From: Rhytidiadelphus loreus
Lineage: Eukaryota > Streptophyta > Bryopsida > Hypnales > Hylocomiaceae
Direction of reading: 5' to 3'
Length of the DNA: 64,000 nt
Assembly (NCBI GenBank): GCA_947034895.1
Contig: OX344761.1
Coordinates: 24,626,863-24,690,862, forward strand
Under the pieces are notes generated by a model. It did not search any database and was not told the DNA's origin. It saw only the letters and a list, made by a program, of their open reading frames with translations. The first letter of the stretch is position 1. Each line of letters opens with the position of its first letter. The translations under genes were made by a program, and so were the position numbers. Of the stretch, positions 12,340 through 23,364 are shown in pieces.

Positions 12340-13309
12340 CGCACAAGCAGCCGAAGAGCGCCACCCGGGAGTACCGGAACTCAAACACACAGGACGAGCA
12401 AGCAGACACAGAGATCGAGAGATCGAGAGAGAGAGGGGAAGAGCAGTACATCACACTAACGGCGGGGCCTCCTTTCTTCCACTGGAGCATCGTGGATGCG
12501 CTACGTAGGGCGTTTTCTCAGGCCAACAAAGCAGTCCTGCAGGGCGCCTGGTTTTCGGCGGAGCTTCTCACCAGGCGATCTCAAATCGGGCCTCAGTGGT
12601 GGAAGTTGATTGCTCAGTTTCTTGCTGCAAATCGAAGGTAGAATTTCAGTTGGAGCCATTGCGATATGTTTAGAGTCTACAGGTGGCCCTTTAATTTGTA
12701 GATCATCTATGGTTGCGAGTTCGGTGTGGTGAGGATTTGGGGTTGGGTTGTGTGCAGTTTCCTGGACTGGAGTGTATTGTGTTGTGTGTGCGTTGACGTC
12801 GTCGTAGCAGCTTCAGATTGAGGTGAGGGGTTCGTTACGTGGAGTGATCTGCACTTGGAGCTTCTGTGGTGGTTGGGTTTCGAGAGTTACTGGTCTTCAG
12901 TTCTCATGGTTTTCTGTGTATGTTTTGTGGTGTGATGGATTGTGATCGAGGTGTTGGCCAGAGGGTTTTGAGCAGTGTTCAGGTGGTTGCATCATCTAAT
13001 GACGTAATCTTGAAGAGGTTGACATACAAGATCATGAAAGTCGTGAGGTGTTTGTGTTCGTCTGAGCGCATGCTCGCTATTTTGACGATCCTCTTGTGAT
13101 CGATCTGATTGTTGATGAAAATCGAATCTAAAATGTGGTTTAGTGAACGTTTTATTGGCTTGATTAAACGCTATTAGAAATCTGAAAATCGCTGGTTGGC
13201 GTGGGATTCGGGAAAATAGAGCAGCAGAGCTATGATCCCCTGTCGATGGAGAGTTGCTAGTTTTTGCGGGAGTTGAAGGGCAAACGCATTGAGTTAATCA
13301 GTGGCCGTG
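12340..13309 (+). other. Probable 5' untranslated region of WDL, possibly with an intron
   Basis: This stretch is GC-richer than the intergenic DNA but has no long open frame in phase with the gene. A consensus-like donor (AAG|GTAGAA, intron from 12638) and an acceptor (TTAATCAG, ending 13301) would remove 664 bases and leave the ATG 8 bases into the second exon. Another acceptor (TGTGCAG) lies near 12760. Short open frames at 11923-12508 cross the TATA box and are best read as chance. Confidence 0.4.
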
Positions 13310-15100
13310 ATGGGGCAAGAGGACGCGTCCAACGGCCGCACCCTCAAACCGAAGCGATTCGACGATGAAGACACCGACTTCCCTGAATTCGAGTTTCCCG
13401 TGGGCGACGGGGCGCACACCACCCTCCCCGAACGGGAGGAAAATGGCGTGGCCACCGTGCTTCTCCGAGCCCAGATCAGCGAGTCTCCGAAAAAGATGCC
13501 AATCGCTATCCTTGAAAATGGTGGCCGCGTGACAGCGCGCCTCTCCGAGCCTCCGGAAGCAACCCAACCCGAGACTAGCAAGCACGTCTTGGCCGAGTCG
13601 GAGTCCAAGATTCCAATCCCAGTTCCGGCGTCGTCCGCGCCGCAGCGGAAGGTCTTGTCTCCCAATCCTTCCTTCAAGAGCTTGGTGACGCTTCTCGGGG
13701 AGCCGCCCAAGCTTCGAAGATCCACGAGCATGGAACGAAGGGAAGTGAATGGGGAGGTCACCAAGGAGGACGATCGGAATGGGGATTCAGCGGGGAGCGA
13801 CAGTAAAGGGACGCTTTCCGCGCCGTCGAGTAAGAGATTGAACAGCATTCTGTCCCGAGTGAGCGCGAAAGTGGCCGCGCAAGCAGCTGATTCTGGATCC
13901 AGGACGCCGGAACGCGTGGCGAGTGCGCTCAGCGTTAACGTGCTGGTGGAGAAAATCGCCGCCGGCGCGCGGCCGTTGTCGCCGCGCACCGGCCCTAGGA
14001 ACCTCACCAGTCCCCGACGCGTAATGGCCGATCGCTCGCGGTCACCAACGCCTCGTCAATTACAAGAGTCGCGTCCCGTGACACCCAGGCCGATCTCGAG
14101 CCCGCGACGGGGAAGTTTTGCGGAGCGGTCCGTGTCACCCGTGCCGTCACGGTCATGGAAGGATTCCGTTTTCAGCGACATGCCCAAGGACCGCCGACCT
14201 AGCTTCTCGAACCCAGGTCAGCCTCTGCGCCACGCCAACCAGTTTTCTAACTTCTCTATCTTAAGTTCTCCATTTTCTCATTATCGGGAATTCGGAGCGG
14301 TTGGACAATTCGATATGGTTGGTCATTTACCAGCTGATACCCACATCAAGGTGATCATATCTGATTGTTGATTCCTGAGATGTGAACCAATCTCCTCCTT
14401 AGCATCATTGTAAGCCCTGCAGTTTTGATTTGAAATTGGCAGTATGAGAATTTAATGTCATACACTGAACTCTCGCTGCATGCAACCAGGTCCTGCCACA
14501 TCCTCCCCGCCACGCTTCCTGACGCCCACTCAGGCCGCGGCTTTAAAAACTGTGGCGAGTCCGAACGCGAAGGCTTCCCAGTTCACCACCGCGTTCGGCA
14601 TCACGACCCCCGTGAAGCACGCCGCCCCTTCTGTCCCCAAGACCACTTCCACCGTCTCCAAGACCAGCCCCACGACCACCAAACCCGCGGGGTTCAACTT
14701 CCGCACCGACGAGCGCGCGGAGCGACGCCGCGACTTCTACTCCAAGCTGGAGGAGCGGTTGAAGGTGAAGGAGGAGGAGCGTCGACGCGCTGAACTGAAG
14801 TTGCTGGAGGAGAAGGAGTGGCAACTGCGGGAGCTTCGGAAAAGCTTGACGTACAAGGCGAATCCCGTCCCTCGCTTCTACCAAGAGCCTGCTCCCGCAC
14901 CAGCTGAGATTCGGAAGATTGCACCCACGCGAGCCAAGTCACCGAACTTCACGACGCCGCGACGCAGGGATAGCTGTCCTGCGAGTACCGCGAGCGAGCC
15001 TGGGCGGCTGAGTCCGTTGCGTAGTACGCGCTCGCTGTCGCGCTCAGAGAGCCTCAAGTCGTCGCTGCCGAAGCCCAAGCTGCCCTTTCGACCTGTTTAG
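13310..15100 (+). CDS. WAVE-DAMPENED2-like (WVD2/WDL) microtubule-binding protein, TPX2 domain
   Basis: There are two exons, 13310-14216 and 14490-15100. The intron (14217-14489) runs CCAG|GTCAGC to AACCAG|GT and splits a Gly codon in phase 1, giving 505 residues. The open frame extends 9 bases upstream to a GTG, but the first ATG (13310) is the sensible start. Residues about 368-453 form the family's TPX2-type region: GFNFRTDERAERR, then the KLEE motif (YSKLEERLKVKEEE), a charged coiled-coil-like helix, the basic ELRKSLTYKA, and a C-terminal PTRAKSP. WVD2/WDL proteins bind and bundle cortical microtubules and affect anisotropic growth. The first 300 residues are low-complexity and rich in Ser/Pro/Arg (RSRSPTPRQ and similar), so likely disordered and phosphorylated. 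The helical core is clear, but which WDL subtype it is cannot be told. GC content is far above the flanks. Confidence 0.92.
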
Positions 15101-15360
15101 GGGAGACAATCGTTGTGTCTATCGACATTAGTGGAAGTCTCGACTCCCACTCTCATCTTGGAAAGCAAGCAAGCAAGCACACTTGGTTTGCAACATTTTT
15201 GAGCTCCTGTGACATGCCTGGCTAGTTGTGTCTATCGACATTCGTGGAAAAGCTATCAGATCATGGTGAGCTTGGCAAGCACCTGGTGATGGTGGCGTCT
15301 CTGCAAATTCCAAGCGATCTATACAGCTAGCTTTTGGAGCGATCGGTGATGATCACCCCA
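15101..15360 (+). other. WDL 3' untranslated region with a direct repeat
   Basis: A 24-base imperfect direct repeat (gttgtgtctatcgacatt followed by gtggaa) occurs at about 15112 and 15226, 114 bases apart, just after the stop codon. The 3' end of the transcript is not defined. Confidence 0.4.
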
Positions 15361-16352
15361 ATCACAAAAACATAAACATTTTTAAGTGGCTAATAGGAAT
15401 GCAATGATTTTTCAGGTTTCCTGTCATGATTTCCTGGTGCGAAACTCGGGCCACTTGTAGAGTGCATCATTCTCTAGCAATGATAACTTTGAACACCCTG
15501 TTACTTGTATGCTCGCACTCTCCGATGCATTTTGCACGTCATTTCTAGAGTTCTGTCTGCTTCAACTGCCCGCATTCGTGTGAACTAGTATTTGCAGCCG
15601 GAAGGAGATACAACCCACTTGCTATCTTGTGGAAACAAAGCCACAATATTTGTGTGTCCACATGGTAAATTTTTTGTTGAAACCCAATAGCCAATTGGAG
15701 TGAAAGATGTCACAAGTACTATCTGAATTGTAAGCTACGTGCAGAATATCTTGTGAAGTTTTAAAAGCAACATGCTATAGGCAGTAGACGTATGTATCCT
15801 TGAAGCACTAGAGACTGTTGCATGAACAGAGATATCCACTTAGCTAGTCTACTTTTTGCTATAAGATGTTGCTACCTTAGCCCCTAAAAGACCAAGATTT
15901 CGAATATTGAGTACTATTTTGCGTTCATCCGCTCCACTGCACTTACATTCTTTGTGAAGTGTCCAAGTTTTCATTGGGAATCCACTTCCAATGATACAAA
16001 TTTCAAGTTCTAATTACAAACCCCTTGAAAGTGAAGTCTATTTAGAAGAGTAAATTTTGGAGTGCATTGAAGATGACCTTACAATCATCTAAATGGCGGA
16101 GACCACTAACATATTCCTAAATATTCCCCTATTCATTCCAACGGTGCCCATGAGGTTATGAATTTGAAAGTGATACATTTTGAACTTCATGCATGGTCAT
16201 AATGGGGCCTTCCATAGCGTGCTATAAATAGTCACTTGGCTCAAACAGGTGGGTATACCTTGCCAATGATCAATTAATAAACAGTGCAACGTCATATTTT
16301 ATTTAAAAAATAAAATGACATCCAAGCATTGACGGACATGCAACTCTGTAGG
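15361..16352. other. Intergenic DNA after WDL
   Basis: No gene or element is recognisable. Composition falls gradually to AT-rich, so part of this may be 3' untranslated sequence. Confidence 0.4.
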
Positions 16353-16600
16353 TAATAATTGTTTGAATCCACTACAGTATTGTGGTACGTACAGAATACC
16401 AATTGCCGAAAATTTCTCAGGATAACTAATAATTGTTAGAATACAGTACAGTACTTTACTGTACAGATTACTAATTGCCGAGAATATTTCTCAGATAAGT
16501 AATAATTGTTTGAATTCACTTCAGTATAATTGTGGTAAGTACACATGACAATTGATGACCAATATTGTGGTAAGTCTCAGATAATTTCTCAGATTGTCTG
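16353..16600 (+). repeat. Three-copy degenerate tandem repeat, period about 74 bp
   Basis: Units begin taataattgtttgaatcc (16353), ctaataattgttagaatac (about 16427) and aataattgtttgaattc (16501). Each contains 'cagta', 'gta.gtaca', 'aattg.cga' and a 'ttctcag' segment. A fourth partial unit follows near 16560. Confidence 0.7.
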
Positions 16601-16654
16601 TCATTGAGGTCTGATTTTTTTTTATTACATATAAGGTCGAAACACCCATTACCG

Positions 16655-16800
16655 TTCTGCAGCCCAATTCCATCAGCAGACCAGCCCAATTCCGTGACCA
16701 ACTTTGGCCCCAATTCCGCTTAGAATCCCCCCAATTCCCTTCCTTTTATGATAAAATCAGAGAATTTTATGACAAAATCAGGGATTTTTATGACAAGAAG
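16655..16800 (+). repeat. Clustered short repeats: CCCAATTCC and TTTTATGA(T/C)AAAATCAG
   Basis: The word cccaattcc, or a one-base variant, occurs five times between 16660 and 16740. It is followed by three copies of a roughly 20-base unit (ttttatga.aaaatcag.ga). It is non-coding simple sequence. Confidence 0.6.
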
Positions 16801-16929
16801 GGTTACGTGTCACTCCATTAATAGAGAATATCTAGTACTTGATTAGGCGGTAATTTTGATCCCACTCTATAAATGGTTTTGTAATTTCAGGACTGACTAC
16901 TTCAAAAATTCACAGAAATTACAATTTTA

Positions 16930-17085
16930 ATGGGAAAATTATAATTCCACTTGGGTTTGATCCATGAAACAAAAACACACCTCTGAAAAATATGTGCCCT
17001 TCTTGAAATTAACCCCAAAATAGTCAAATTGCAAATCAGGGGGGTGATAGGTAGTTCTACCTTAGTTGAATTACAAATAAGAAGA
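16930..17085 (+). repeat. Dispersed repeat, inverted relative to the 25451-25755 duplication
   Basis: The order 'ataattccacttgg.tttgat', 'aaaaacacac', 'gtgcccttcttgaaatt', 'ccccaaaatagtcaaattgc', 'agttctacctta' is the reverse complement of each unit at 25451-25755, with scattered mismatches. No termini or coding sequence are recognisable. Confidence 0.55.
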
Positions 17086-18169
17086 GGTGGCGTTGTCTAA
17101 GAATGACATTTGAATATCATGTACAAAAGTTATAAGGTTGAGGCACCAGTAGCCGATCATTTAAGCAATTTTAGAGCAGATCGTGCGTAGTAGTAGGTGG
17201 TGGAAATTTTTCCCATGTAGGAAGATAGGAAATATGGGGATAGTAAAATTTTCAGCATTTTATTCCCCAAATTGAAATTATTGTGAGTTTGGGGTGTCAA
17301 AAAGTTGTTTGAACTAGTAGCCAATGTCTAAACTCTTCTAATTTCAATCATTAGAAAACTACTTTCTTGCTCACTACTTTGGGGACATGTGTCATGACCT
17401 TATTAGTCCCAACCTTGAAAAAGACCCCAAAAACACATTCCAAGCTTTGGTTGTAAATACTACACCCCTATGGATTGGATATTGGGCGTGGTTGACAATT
17501 GGTGCCTCAACTTTAAGATATGGAAGTTTGGTTGAGATAAGCTATGCGCATCTATTTATTATAATGCTTTGGGGAAAATGCACAAAACTAAGTAATTGCA
17601 AAGAATTCTTGGGTTTAGTACATTGTCTAATTTGAAATTTACTTCACTAGTACATAGATCACAAATTGGCCATAAGTGAATAGTGGTACAAATAGGATGA
17701 CTTACCTTAACCTTGAAACAACGAAACCATCACCAAGGTACTTTGTCAAAAATGATCCGATTTATGATCTGATTTTATGAACCAATAGGTGCATTCTTCA
17801 TTTCTACAATAATCTTAAAAGTCATCCATTGGACTCAGCAACAATGTCCTTGGATTTGCCTTAAATTCTTCCTAGCCTACATTTGCATAGTTTAGTTTGC
17901 TTGTACAATTGTCCGCATTCTTTTGATACTTGCTTGAGATCCTTGCATTCTTCTGATACTTGCTTGAGATCATTTGCATTTGAAGAATTAATCAATTAAT
18001 TTTTTCTAACACCTGGCTGTTTCTTCATTGCAGAGGGAAGAGTGAAGGGAATAGGCCTAAAACGGTCTCTTGGAGGCCCCAAAAAACATCTAATGGATGA
18101 CAATGTACTCGGTTAAATCAATTAAACAACATCTCTAAAAAAAATTGAACATGATGTACTCCTATAAAT
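17086..18169. other. Intergenic DNA with a 29-bp tandem duplication
   Basis: The only clear structure is a tandem duplication at about 17915-17973, in which 'gcattctt.tgatacttgcttgagat' occurs twice. The open frame 17387-17635 (82 codons) has no recognisable domain. Confidence 0.45.
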
Positions 18170-18908
18170 TTAACCCCTTAACACCGGAGGCGCCATTATG
18201 TGTCATTTTGATGGCAGTTCAATGGGGCAAAAAATAATAATAAGTCTATTTTTTGCATTTTTTTTTTACCTTTCATGTTGAGTTACAAAGGGTAATCAAT
18301 TGATTTTTTAGTCTTTCTAGTGTTTGCCTCCACATAATTGAGAGTTTAGTAAAAAAAACGGATCACAAAATATGCTATTTTAGTGCATTTTAGAAAGTTA
18401 TTGCTCCTTGTTCTAAATCTGAAATTTCTCCACAAAATTGATATTTTTTGAGTTTGAGCCAAACTAACAAAATAAAGGTCACTTGCTTTAGTTTCTACTC
18501 CAATTTAAAATTTGGAAAAATTCCTAAAATTCAATTTTTTATTGTAATTTGAACTTTGAATGTATTTTCAATGTCTACTACATTCTAAATATAGAATGAA
18601 ACGGAAATTGAGTTTACACTGTGATGTTTGTCATTGTAATATAGACACACGGTGAAATTTTGAATTTTTTTGAAGTAATTTTCTATTGGATGTGATTTTT
18701 TTTCACTATTTCTTCAAAAATTCTCACAAAAATCAATTTTCTACAAAAAAATCTAAAATTCCTACAAAGTGAAGAAGACATGTAATTTCATCTCTGAAAA
18801 ATAAATATTTTTTTTTTCATGCACATGTGATTCCAAAATGGCAACAAATTGAGTGATGGGTAGTGAGGCTTGAAATCAATGGTCATGGGTTTGTCATTTA
18901 GGGGTTAA
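18170..18908. mobile_element. TTAA-C element, 739 bp with TTAA on both ends
   Basis: It begins TTAA|CCCCTTAACACCGG and ends GTCATTTAGGGG|TTAA, so both ends start with CCCC when read inward and both have TTAA flanks. The interior is AT-rich and non-coding. Its interior 3' half resembles 10080-10561. The end sequence is close to that of the TTAA-A family (TTAA|CCCCTTAAGGACC), suggesting the families are mobilised by the same enzyme. That last step is inference. Confidence 0.55.
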
Positions 18909-20102
18909 CAAACGACACACCAACTAAACACTGCATACTTTAGTATTGACAACTGCAACCCCATATAAATCCAAATATAATCCAAATAATAGAGTTAATT
19001 GTAAATTATGTACAATGAGGGACCACGAGCTAGAGTTTAAGAAAAACACCTTCCAGCATCAAAATTGAGGTCCCATGGAGTTTGGTGCCATATTTCTTTT
19101 GTACTATTCTTAGTTAAACCTTCCTCTAGCTCTCATTTACAAACACAAGACGAACTTTACAATTAAGTTTAATAAATCAAAATTTCAGCTGAATGAATGC
19201 ATGCAACAAGCACCTCTGTTAAAAATCCATTATTACAGAATTTAGGAAATTTTGACTGAGAAACGAATAGGATTGACTTGCTCAGCTGATACCTTAAGAA
19301 AGGTTGTATGATAGCAAAATTACAGAAAGACCCTCTCCTACTAGAACATTTCATATACGTCTAGAGAATCACAGGGATCTAAGATTACATGACACACGGT
19401 AATTCAATGATCGAAAGCAGCACTAAGCTCTGAATGAAACCACCGTATGGGAGACACTCAGCTCGTAATCTATCATGAAAATTCTTCTCGGCCACAGCAG
19501 TAAAGAAAATCACCCGGGAAATCAGAACTTGAATCAGCTTGAACAAATCCAAGGAAAAGTCATCGATTTGGTTTGGATCTACGGTAAACGATCTAGGGGT
19601 GCAAAGAGCCCTGGCAGGTCACACGGAATCACAGTCCTCACCTCCGCATCCCAAGTGATGACGATTCTCCATTAATGTGTCGGTACACATCGAGTTCCTG
19701 GGGAATTAGCCCAAATGAACACTGAATGTCCAAAGATTCTTAAATAAAGGTTCCTAAAAAACGAACAAATTATGGATATGTAATAAATGAAGCTCTCAAG
19801 AAATTCCAACGACAGTCGAAGAAACTCCAAGTATCCTTCTCGTGACCCTGCCTCAGGGGGTCTCAACGAAAAACTTTATAGGGTAAGCGCGATGCAGATT
19901 TCTGCACAATAAAATGGTGTTCCTCAACCCGTTCAAGCATGCTCGCTCATGCTCATGCTCATGCTCAACACGGCGAGCTCTTTCATACTTGTTACAGGAT
20001 CAATAGCATTCCTAAACACACACTAAAATGACTCAAGGGTCAATTGGCCCACCCAGAACCTCAACCCCTTCGACGACCATCCACGGTACAACCTACTCAA
20101 TA
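18909..20102 (-). other. Intergenic DNA and probable SAC3A 3' untranslated region
   Basis: The part adjoining the SAC3A stop codon (about 19400-20102) is less AT-rich and probably holds its 3' untranslated region. A short simple repeat 'catgctcatgctcatgctca' lies near 19945-19966. No gene is recognisable. Confidence 0.4.
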
Positions 20103-23100
20103 CTAAGAACGCGAAAAAAAATCATTCAGAGCCAGATTCGCGTCGCCGTGGGGAACCACGTCCTCAGGCTCAGGCATGAACAGGCTCGTCGAGCTCAACT
20201 TCGCTTCCACCACCAACTCGCTCGAGCTCACGTCCAACTGCACTTGGGCGCCGTGGACCCTCAACCACTCCTCGCACTCCTCCAAACCTTCACCCACAAC
20301 CTCCGATTCCCCTTCCGAAACAGGCTCAACGATGAAACCGAGAGCACGCGCCACGGAAGACACGGGAATCGTAGGACGGTACGAACGAGTCATGCACTTC
20401 ACGGCTTCGAAACGCATCTTCTCCACGTGCATGTCCATCAAGCAAGGACTCAGCACGGGAGCTCGACGGTACAGACGGAAAAAAGAAGTGTAGTTGCCCA
20501 TCGCCAAAGCATGGCGCACGGCCAGCGCGTGCTGCACCACAGAGTCTCGCCTCCCGTCGGCTGTCAACCTAGACATCGCAGACACAAGGTCGCGGCTGTT
20601 GCCGCGGTTGAACAGAATGTACAGCAAGCTGTACGCCGCGAACTCGTTGCTGCAGCCACGGATGCCTTCACCGTACAAAGCCTTCAGTTGGGTCTGACAC
20701 TGGTTGTACTCAGGAAGATCCCCGGCCTCCAAAGCCATGCGACCGTGCGTCTCGTACACCTCCACAGTGAACTCGTCCCGGATTCGCTGCACCGTCAGGT
20801 CCTGACGGATCGACTTCAACTGCTCGCACTTGAACAAATAGCTCTTCGAAGTGCTCTTCACCATCTCCAACGCTCGCCTCAGCACGTCCTCAGGTCTCAC
20901 CGTACCAGGATCCGGAGCCGAAGTCAGACGCAGGTAACGCTTCTCCACCTCTTGGCAGGTGCCGCGGATCGTCAGAGAATCCCAGTCGATGTCCTCCACG
21001 GCACGACCGTTCTGACCCTCACCGGAACTCAAAGCCAGCTGCAGCGCCGTCGCCCGACGAGCACTCGCACTCCCCGCTGATGCTCCCCTCCCACGGCCCG
21101 AACCCTTCCCGCCTCTCCCCGAATGCTCCTTCCCCCGATCGAAACGCTTGAAACGGTTCTGACGTCTCTCCTTCTCTTCGGGGGTGTCGGCCGTTGACAC
21201 AGATCCGAGATGCATCCCAGGCTCCTCTTCGCTCTCGCTCGAAGGATTCGTATCTCCCCACTTCAGATTCAGACCCACCTTCCGAAGCCTCTTCAAACCC
21301 CTCTTGGATATGCTCTTCATATCCACAGTGTCTGGCATGCTCGTCGTCGCACTCGACGACTTGTTCCACGTATTCTCCCGCTTCTCCCATTTGCTCTGAG
21401 AATGCACAATGCTCTTCTCTTTCGAAGCATCCGAAATGCTTTCCCTCGCAGTGCCGTAAAAACTATGACCCCGAGCGGCTTTGTCATCGGAAACCTCCGG
21501 CGCCGGAGCCTCCCAACGAGTTTTCGGACGCCGGCCCAGGCTCCATTCGGGCTTGTCCAAACTGCTCTGCACCTGCGGCGGCTTCTTCGTCGACGAACCC
21601 AAAGATGAGGCCGGAGGTATGGCAAACAGAGGCTCCGTGTCCCAATCCTTCGTGAACAACGTACCATCCATCGAAGCGCTCGTGATCATGTCCTTCATGA
21701 TTTCCTGGCAACCCGCTTTCTGAGACTCATCCTTGCATCGAGACAAAGCTCGCTCCACATAAGCACGCAACGAGGACGGAAACATGCCGGGCTGAAGCGT
21801 CGCGTCCGCCACAGCATCCGTAGATGCGCTGGAAGCACCAGCCTTCTTGGCAGAACCGCTCAAGTAAGCCGGTTTCGCCGTCTCCTTGCCCGCACCCACA
21901 CTGCCAGCATTCCCAGTGATCCGTGGATTCGTCACGATGTGCAATTTCGCGGCTTTCATCGGCAAATGCTGGGGCTGCTGCTGCTGCTGCTGCTGCGGAG
22001 TAGTGTGTCCGCCTTCAACCTTCTGAAACTCCAGCGGTTGATCCTCAGGCTGAACCGCAGCCGGTCTCGTCTGAGAAGGCAGCGGGGGAAAGTATCCCTG
22101 GTTCAAATGATCGCTTTGGGACGCTTGAACGACACCGCCAATCCAAACCGAGCCTGCATTCGGAGCTTCTGTGATTGAAGAAAGCTCGGAACCGTGAGAC
22201 TCAACGTATCCTTGTTGCGACGCTGCAGAGGCTGCCCAAGAAACGACAGGTGCTGCTGTGCCAGGAGGAGGTGGTTGCTGGGCAGTGGGAGCAGAGACAA
22301 CACTCGCATATGTTGGTGCTGCCGATGCCTGAGCTGCTGCCGTTGCTGCTGCCTGGGCAACGCCATTGCTCACCCCATTAGCAGCTTGTGGACCAGCTTG
22401 TGCAGCAGCTTCCAAACTGGCATAGTATTCGGCCCACTGCTGCGAGTAATCTGGAGCTGCATACTGTGTGTTATCGTCCGCCTTTGCAGGCACAGCACCA
22501 TAGCCGGCGTTCACGTAACCTCCGTAGTTGTACTTAACCTGGTTGGGATCGCTCCAAGAGATCTGAGCCTGTTCACCATCACCTGGATGTCGGTAGCCAG
22601 CGGACTGGTAGCCATTGGGATCGTAGTAGTTGCCGCTGGTTCCGTAAGAACCTGCATCCGGGTGGCTGCCGGGGTGTGGATACTGAGCAGGAGCTACATA
22701 TGGAGCAACGGCGTTGCTGTACATTGCCGCATTCTGACCATACGAGTTCTCCCCCTGCTTCTGATATCCCGGATATCCCTGATAATTGTATGCATTCTGG
22801 TCGCCCGCGTAATTGTACCCGGCGTAACCCTGCGCATACGACCCTTGCGAGCCGTTTGCAGCCACCGGGTTAGGGTTGCCATAGCTGTTGCCGGACTGCT
22901 GTTCCCCGGCTCCGTAACCACCATACTCTTGCACCTGCTGCACAGCGTAATTGTACGCGGCGTAGGGATCGCTGCCGCCGTTCGCTGCTGCCCCTGGATC
23001 ACTCCCCGCCCACGGCCCGGTGGTCGTCGCCAAACCCGGTGGCAAGGGGGCCTGCGGGGGTGGCATTGCGGGCAAAGGAGGGGCTGGCATGCCGTCTTGC

Positions 23101-23321
23101 CCACCCTGCCCTCTGTCCTCCGTCTGCTGCTGCGGATAATACCCGTACCATTGTTGTTGTTGCTGCTGTTGCTGCTGCTGCTGCTGGGACGCTGGATCGT
23201 ACAGTTGGCCACCCCAAGCACTTCCGGGATCGGAATACGCCACAACATTGTTGTCCCGCGAGGACGGAACGCCATACACATTGATCCTCCGGTTGTCATA
23301 CTCGTCGCCAACCCCTGCCAT
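20103..23321 (-). CDS. SAC3A / THP3 / LENG8-type SAC3-GANP family protein
   Basis: This is an uninterrupted frame of 1072 codons from ATG (23319-23321) to TAG (20103-20105). Residues about 1-330 are prion-like, rich in Gln/Gly/Tyr/Asn/Pro, with a poly-Gln tract near 44-58 and a second near 441-449. Residues about 536-562 (QEIMKDMITSASMDGTLFTK followed by DWDTEPLF) match the conserved block before the basic region of plant SAC3A and animal LENG8. A basic, Arg/Gly-rich stretch at about 670-757 looks like a nuclear localisation or RNA-binding region. The SAC3/GANP helical domain spans about 784-1000 (EVEKRYLRLTSAPDP, RQDLTVQRIRDEF, NEFAAYSLLYILF, HVEKMRFEAV). Yeast Thp3 and plant SAC3A act with PCI-domain partners in transcription-coupled mRNA processing and export. 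An uninterrupted 3.2-kb frame is notable here but not proof of retrocopy origin, because the upstream leader seems to keep an intron. Confidence 0.93.
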   Translation of the reverse strand: MAGVGDEYDNRRINVYGVPSSRDNNVVAYSDPGSAWGGQLYDPASQQQQQQQQQQQQWYGYYPQQQTEDRGQGGQDGMPAPPLPAMPPPQAPLPPGLATTTGPWAGSDPGAAANGGSDPYAAYNYAVQQVQEYGGYGAGEQQSGNSYGNPNPVAANGSQGSYAQGYAGYNYAGDQNAYNYQGYPGYQKQGENSYGQNAAMYSNAVAPYVAPAQYPHPGSHPDAGSYGTSGNYYDPNGYQSAGYRHPGDGEQAQISWSDPNQVKYNYGGYVNAGYGAVPAKADDNTQYAAPDYSQQWAEYYASLEAAAQAGPQAANGVSNGVAQAAATAAAQASAAPTYASVVSAPTAQQPPPPGTAAPVVSWAASAASQQGYVESHGSELSSITEAPNAGSVWIGGVVQASQSDHLNQGYFPPLPSQTRPAAVQPEDQPLEFQKVEGGHTTPQQQQQQQPQHLPMKAAKLHIVTNPRITGNAGSVGAGKETAKPAYLSGSAKKAGASSASTDAVADATLQPGMFPSSLRAYVERALSRCKDESQKAGCQEIMKDMITSASMDGTLFTKDWDTEPLFAIPPASSLGSSTKKPPQVQSSLDKPEWSLGRRPKTRWEAPAPEVSDDKAARGHSFYGTARESISDASKEKSIVHSQSKWEKRENTWNKSSSATTSMPDTVDMKSISKRGLKRLRKVGLNLKWGDTNPSSESEEEPGMHLGSVSTADTPEEKERRQNRFKRFDRGKEHSGRGGKGSGRGRGASAGSASARRATALQLALSSGEGQNGRAVEDIDWDSLTIRGTCQEVEKRYLRLTSAPDPGTVRPEDVLRRALEMVKSTSKSYLFKCEQLKSIRQDLTVQRIRDEFTVEVYETHGRMALEAGDLPEYNQCQTQLKALYGEGIRGCSNEFAAYSLLYILFNRGNSRDLVSAMSRLTADGRRDSVVQHALAVRHALAMGNYTSFFRLYRRAPVLSPCLMDMHVEKMRFEAVKCMTRSYRPTIPVSSVARALGFIVEPVSEGESEVVGEGLEECEEWLRVHGAQVQLDVSSSELVVEAKLSSTSLFMPEPEDVVPHGDANLALNDFFSRS

Positions 23322-23364
23322 TAATGAATAGGGTTCAACTCAATACTGCTTCAACTCGAGGTGA

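Noticed and set aside
11923..12508. Overlapping open frames (up to 178 codons) around the WDL promoter
   Set aside because: They cross the TATA box and GA-rich leader, overlap each other in several frames and have no domain. They reflect GC-rich sequence with few stops.
20028..23324. Long plus-strand frames opposite SAC3A (350 and 376 codons)
   Set aside because: They are antisense shadows of a GC-rich coding gene. Their translations are Arg/Cys/Leu-rich nonsense without domains.
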